From NCBI RefSeq assembly GCF_030268685.1, contig NZ_BSRQ01000002.1:434001-498000 (forward strand): a stretch of DNA of 64,000 nt, given 5' to 3'. Below the pieces are notes generated by a model. The model was given only the letters and a program-made list of their open reading frames with translations. It was not told the origin of the DNA and ran no database searches. A program made the position numbers and the translations under genes. Shown piece by piece: positions 60,932-64,000 of this stretch (position 1 is its first letter; every line of letters begins with the position of its first letter). The stretch is from Microtetraspora sp. NBRC 13810. GTDB taxonomy: Bacteria > Actinomycetota > Actinomycetes > Streptosporangiales > Streptosporangiaceae.

Positions 60932-62671
60932 GTGACAGATCGCATCGAGGCAGCCGCCGCTGAGCTGCGTCCCCTGCTCCAAGAGTTCATCCTTTGGGCG
61001 CCTGAGCACGCGCCAGACAGCGATCCCGACCTGGTCGGCCATGCCGCCCTGTGGCATCGCCTGACCGCCTCCAACGACGTCGGCCGGTGGAGGCGTGCCG
61101 ATCTGCGCACCGTGCTTCTCGACCGCATGCCGCAGGTCGTCGAGGATCCCGACCGGGCCGCCGACGGCATGGTGCCCGCCGTGCGGGCCTACCTCGCCTT
61201 CCTGTCCGACACCGGCCGGCTCGCGAAGAGCTCCGACGCGATCGCCGACCTGCTGGCCGAGCTGGAGGAGATCGAGGACGACTTCGTCGAGGCGATGGAG
61301 GACGTCATCGCCGACGAGGACGAGCTGGACGAGGAGGAAGACGAGGAGGAGGACGAGGGCCTGGGCAGCTTCGAGCCGTTCGCCGACGACCTCGGCGACC
61401 TGCCCACGATCCGGCTCCGGCCAGACTCCGAGCTGGCCGTCGCCGCCCGCGCGGTGCCCCTGATCGCCACCGCCCGTGACCTCGCGGTCTGGGTCGGCGC
61501 CGAGCGCACCGTCGGCGAGGACAGCCTGCTCGACGACGAGGAGATCGTGCAGGCCCTGGCCGCCACCGGTCTCCCCCGTCCCGAGCGGTCCGGCGAGCCG
61601 CTCGCCCAGGCCGTCCCCGCCCTGTGGAACGTCTGGAACCTCGCGGTCGACCTGGAGTTCCTCACCCCCGTCGGTGACGACACGGTGAGCGTGGCCGAGG
61701 ACACCGCCGCCTGGCCGTTCGACAACGACGACGACGTGCTCGACGCCTGGATGCAGGGCCTGCACTCGATCGACTACGGCGACCCCGAGCTGGACGACGA
61801 CGAGATCACCCTGGCCCTGGCCGGGCTCACCCGGGCGTTCCTGGTCCGGCTGCTGCTCGCCGGCGCCCCCCGCCCGCTGGCCGAGCTGCGCGCCGAGCTG
61901 GCCGAGGCCGCCGCCGACCTCGACGACCTGGGCACGGAGGCGTGGGCCGCTGCGGAGGCCGCGTACGGTGACCCGCTGTCGCCCACGATCGAGTGGCTGA
62001 CCGGCTACGGCATGGTCGCGGTGGAGGACGACGTCGCACAGCTCACGCCGCTCGGCGTCGAAGGCGTCGTGCACCTGGTGGACGACGCGGACATCGAGGT
62101 GGACGCCCGGCCGGCGATCGACGCGATGACGGCGCTCGACCTGCTCTCCTTCAGCTCCGAGCTGCCCGAGGACGAGGCCGACGCCGAGTTCGAGGCGTGG
62201 ATGAAGCTGCGCGAGCCCGAGCGCGCGGCCCGCGAGCTGCTCCAGGCGGCGGCCGACGACGACGCCGACGCCCTGATCAGGGTCCAGGCGGCCAGCATGG
62301 TCGGCATGCTCGGCGAGGCGGCCGTGCCCGCGTGGCTGGAGGCGCTGGAGGAGCCGTCGCTGCGTCCCTACGCGGCCACCCACCTGACCCAGCTCGACGT
62401 CGACGACGCCCCCGAGCCGACCCAGGCGGACACCCACTGGCTGATCCTGGACATGTGGACCATCTCCGCCGGCCTGGGCCGCCAGGAGTTCGTCAGCAGC
62501 CTGCACGACATCGGCCCCGCGCCGCTGTCCAGCCTGCTGGAGATCATCTGGAAGGTGCCGCACCCGCATCTCGAGGAGCTGCTTGAGCTCATCTCCCAGG
62601 CCCACCCGGACCGCCAGGTGGGCAAGATCGCGAAGCGCGCCCTGTTCAAGGCCAGGTCCTCGGCCAACTGA
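60932..62671 (+). CDS. Large acidic conserved hypothetical protein
   Basis: This 579-residue soluble protein is rich in Asp and Glu. An acidic run (about residues 128-146, D-E-L-D-E-E-E-D-E-E-E-D-E) separates an N-terminal helical domain ('LLQEFILWAPEHAPDSDPDLVGHAALWHRL') from a long central and C-terminal region. The latter has paired-helix patterns resembling HEAT-type repeats ('LIRVQAASMVGMLGEAAVPAWLEAL', 'LHDIGPAPLSSLLEIIWKVPHPHLEELLELISQAHP'). No catalytic motif is seen. A TAGCCT box ends 6 nt before the GTG, indicating a leaderless message. It has the look of a scaffolding protein; function unknown. Confidence 0.75.
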   Translation: MTDRIEAAAAELRPLLQEFILWAPEHAPDSDPDLVGHAALWHRLTASNDVGRWRRADLRTVLLDRMPQVVEDPDRAADGMVPAVRAYLAFLSDTGRLAKSSDAIADLLAELEEIEDDFVEAMEDVIADEDELDEEEDEEEDEGLGSFEPFADDLGDLPTIRLRPDSELAVAARAVPLIATARDLAVWVGAERTVGEDSLLDDEEIVQALAATGLPRPERSGEPLAQAVPALWNVWNLAVDLEFLTPVGDDTVSVAEDTAAWPFDNDDDVLDAWMQGLHSIDYGDPELDDDEITLALAGLTRAFLVRLLLAGAPRPLAELRAELAEAAADLDDLGTEAWAAAEAAYGDPLSPTIEWLTGYGMVAVEDDVAQLTPLGVEGVVHLVDDADIEVDARPAIDAMTALDLLSFSSELPEDEADAEFEAWMKLREPERAARELLQAAADDDADALIRVQAASMVGMLGEAAVPAWLEALEEPSLRPYAATHLTQLDVDDAPEPTQADTHWLILDMWTISAGLGRQEFVSSLHDIGPAPLSSLLEIIWKVPHPHLEELLELISQAHPDRQVGKIAKRALFKARSSAN

Positions 62672-62698
62672 GCGCGCGGGCCCGTCGCCGGACGCCGT

Positions 62699-63709
62699 TC
62701 AGGCGGTCCGGGGGCGGGTCCGGTCGGCGGCCAGCAGCCACAGCAGATAGGCCCCGCCCAGGGCCCCGGTGACCAGGCCGACCGGGATCTGGAACGGCGC
62801 GAGGAGCCGCTGGGCCAGCAGGTCGGCGACGGCGAGCAGGCAGGCGCCCATGGCCATCGCGGCCACCGGGGCGATGCCGGGCGCGCGGGTGAGCCTGCGG
62901 GCGAGCTGGGGGGCGGCCAGTGCCATGAAGCCGATCGGCCCGGCGACGGCGATGGCGGCCCCGGTCAGCGCGACGCCGAGCAGCAGGACGGCGAGCCGGG
63001 TGCGGGCGAGGTTCACCCCGAGCGCGGCGGCGGTGTCGTCGCCCATCTCCATCAGGCGCAGCGGCCCGGCCGTGGCCAGCGCGGGCGGCACGAGCACGAG
63101 CAGGGCGAGCGCCAGCGGGGCGACCTGCGGCCAGGAGACGGCGTTGAGGCTGCCGTACAGCCACGTCTTGGCGTTCTCCGCGGCTTCCAGGTCGGCCCTG
63201 GTGATCAGATAGTCGTTGACCGAGGCGAGCATGGCTCCCACGGCGATGCCGACCAGGATGAGCCGGTTGCCGGTGCCGCCGCCGGTGAGCGTGAACAGGT
63301 AGACCACGGCGGCGGTGGCCAGCCCGCCGAGCAGCGAGCCCGCGCCCACGCCGAGGCCGCCCACGCCGGCGAAGAGCGCGACCAGCGCGCCGGTGGCCGA
63401 TCCGGTGGTGAATCCGACGATGTCGGGGCTGCCGAGCGGGTTGCGGGACAGGCTCTGGAACATCGCCCCGGACAGCCCGAGGGCGGCGCCGACCAGCACG
63501 GCCGCGGTGACCCTGGGCAGCCGCTGGCCGAGGACGATGAACCGGCCGGTCCCCGACCCGCCCCCGGTAAGCACGCCGAGCACCTGGCCCGCGCCGATCC
63601 GGTAGGTGCCGGTGAGGACGGTGACCGCGCACAGCAGCGCGCAGGCCGCCAGCAGGACGGCCACGACGATCGCGGGCCTCCTGGAGCGGCGCCGGGCGGG
63701 CCCGGTCAC
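62699..63709 (-). CDS. FecCD-family siderophore permease
   Basis: This 336-residue permease has about ten transmembrane helices. It has '[46 protein letters not shown]' and 'LMEMGDDTAAALGVNLARTR' with 'GPIGFMALAAPQLARRL', matching FepG-type subunits. Its GTG overlaps the stop of an upstream permease fragment (GTGA at 63709-63706), showing it was the second permease of an operon. No ATPase follows in the window. The partner permease and binding protein are only 3' fragments here. Confidence 0.9.
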   Translation of the reverse strand: MTGPARRRSRRPAIVVAVLLAACALLCAVTVLTGTYRIGAGQVLGVLTGGGSGTGRFIVLGQRLPRVTAAVLVGAALGLSGAMFQSLSRNPLGSPDIVGFTTGSATGALVALFAGVGGLGVGAGSLLGGLATAAVVYLFTLTGGGTGNRLILVGIAVGAMLASVNDYLITRADLEAAENAKTWLYGSLNAVSWPQVAPLALALLVLVPPALATAGPLRLMEMGDDTAAALGVNLARTRLAVLLLGVALTGAAIAVAGPIGFMALAAPQLARRLTRAPGIAPVAAMAMGACLLAVADLLAQRLLAPFQIPVGLVTGALGGAYLLWLLAADRTRPRTA

Positions 63710-63752
63710 GCGGTCCCGCCCCGGTGCCGGGTGACCAGCCAGAGGAGCACGC
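63706..63752 (-). pseudogene. 3' remnant of a FecCD permease
   Basis: The minus-strand frame ends with V-L-L-W-L-V-T-R-H-R-G-G-T-A-stop, a normal FecCD C terminus, coupled to the next permease by GTGA. Upstream of about 63752 the homology stops abruptly and the sequence is the 3' part of an unrelated plus-strand gene. So only about 15 codons of this permease remain. Confidence 0.65.
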
Positions 63753-64000
63753 AGGACGCCGGGCTCGGCCGACCGGGGAGCCAGCGGTTCGACGCGACCT
63801 CGCAGGACATCAGCAACGAACAGCTCGACCTGGCCGACGCCGACTGGATCTTCTCCGGGGTCCAGGGCGGCGCCGCCGCGGCCGGGACGCTGACCGGCGC
63901 CCCGCTGTGGCCGACGCTGACCGCCGTGGCGGGCGGGACCGCGATCCCGGTGGACGACGACATGTTCTACCTCAACGCCGGGCCCACGGCGGCGCTCGGC
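63731..64000 (+). pseudogene. 3' part of a siderophore-binding protein gene, truncated at its 5' side
   Basis: From about 63755 the plus strand encodes D-A-G-L-G-R-P-G-S-Q-R-F-D-A-T-S, then 'DISNEQLDLADADWIFSGVQGG' and 'VDDDMFYLNAGPTAALG', open to the window edge. This matches the C-terminal third of FecB-type binding proteins. There is no signal peptide or N-terminal lobe: upstream lies the permease remnant on the other strand. A GTG at 63731 could open the frame, but the product would lack half the ligand site. It continues past the window. Confidence 0.7.

Noticed and set aside
63706-63963. Minus-strand 85-codon frame reading M-S-S-S-T-G-I-A-V
   Set aside because: Only its last ~15 codons look like a FecCD permease; the rest is antisense to the binding-protein fragment.

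Overview
The window is a chromosomal segment of a high-GC, Gram-positive actinomycete. The best guess is Streptosporangiales (Nonomuraea/Streptosporangium-like). This is inferred from very high GC at third codon positions, frequent GTG starts, many leaderless promoters (TANNNT placed 6-8 nt before the start codon), an IdeR/DmdR-type iron box, a SigR-type ECF sigma factor, an F420 biosynthesis gene (cofC), ESX-like small genes and a typical actinobacterial core gene order. Species cannot be assigned from the sequence alone.

Layout. 1-2.4 kb: end of a carbohydrate ABC importer operon (lipoprotein plus permeases) with a perfect LacI-type palindrome upstream. 2.4-10 kb: accessory genes, namely a decayed acyl-CoA-synthetase-like protein, a large NB-ARC/LuxR regulator, an ABC exporter broken by an internal deletion, a two-gene ESX-like unit and a MerR regulator with a textbook 19-bp-spacer promoter. 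10-15.6 kb: a TetR/beta-glucosidase divergent pair, a second EF-G, a peculiar tRNA-like element and a secreted peptidase-like protein. 15.9-25 kb: aldehyde dehydrogenase, phosphate acetyltransferase, hydrolase, typA, polysaccharide deacetylase and small unknowns. 25-33 kb: XRE-cupin/EamA pair, MEDS-ATPase facing sigR, and an iron-regulated siderophore importer (binding protein divergent from two permeases and an ATPase).

33-60 kb is a core-genome block. ftsY, smc, acylphosphatase, mutM, rnc, rpmF, DUF177, coaD, rsmD and recG run on the minus strand, then rpmB on the plus strand. thiD, a membrane-anchored CBM2-like protein, thiL, a stand-alone AsnC/Lrp RAM domain, a DUF3515 lipoprotein, ddl, a PLP lyase, gpsA, plsC, cofC, a cold-shock-like protein, HU, leuD and leuC follow, with the IclR regulator (NdgR/AreB type) divergent from leuCD. 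These cover chromosome segregation, protein targeting, ribosome assembly, DNA repair, CoA, thiamine, cell wall, phospholipid, F420 and leucine synthesis. The window ends with an acidic unknown and a second siderophore importer in which one permease and the binding protein are reduced to 3' fragments at one deletion scar.

Most notable are: thiL, whose only reasonable start is an AUC codon behind a perfect Shine-Dalgarno; two deletion scars (7.2 and 63.75 kb); the tRNA-like element beside the second EF-G; a set of tandem minisatellites that lie on or next to stop codons; and at least eight genes with leaderless promoter geometry. No CRISPR array, insertion sequence, phage or replication origin was seen.
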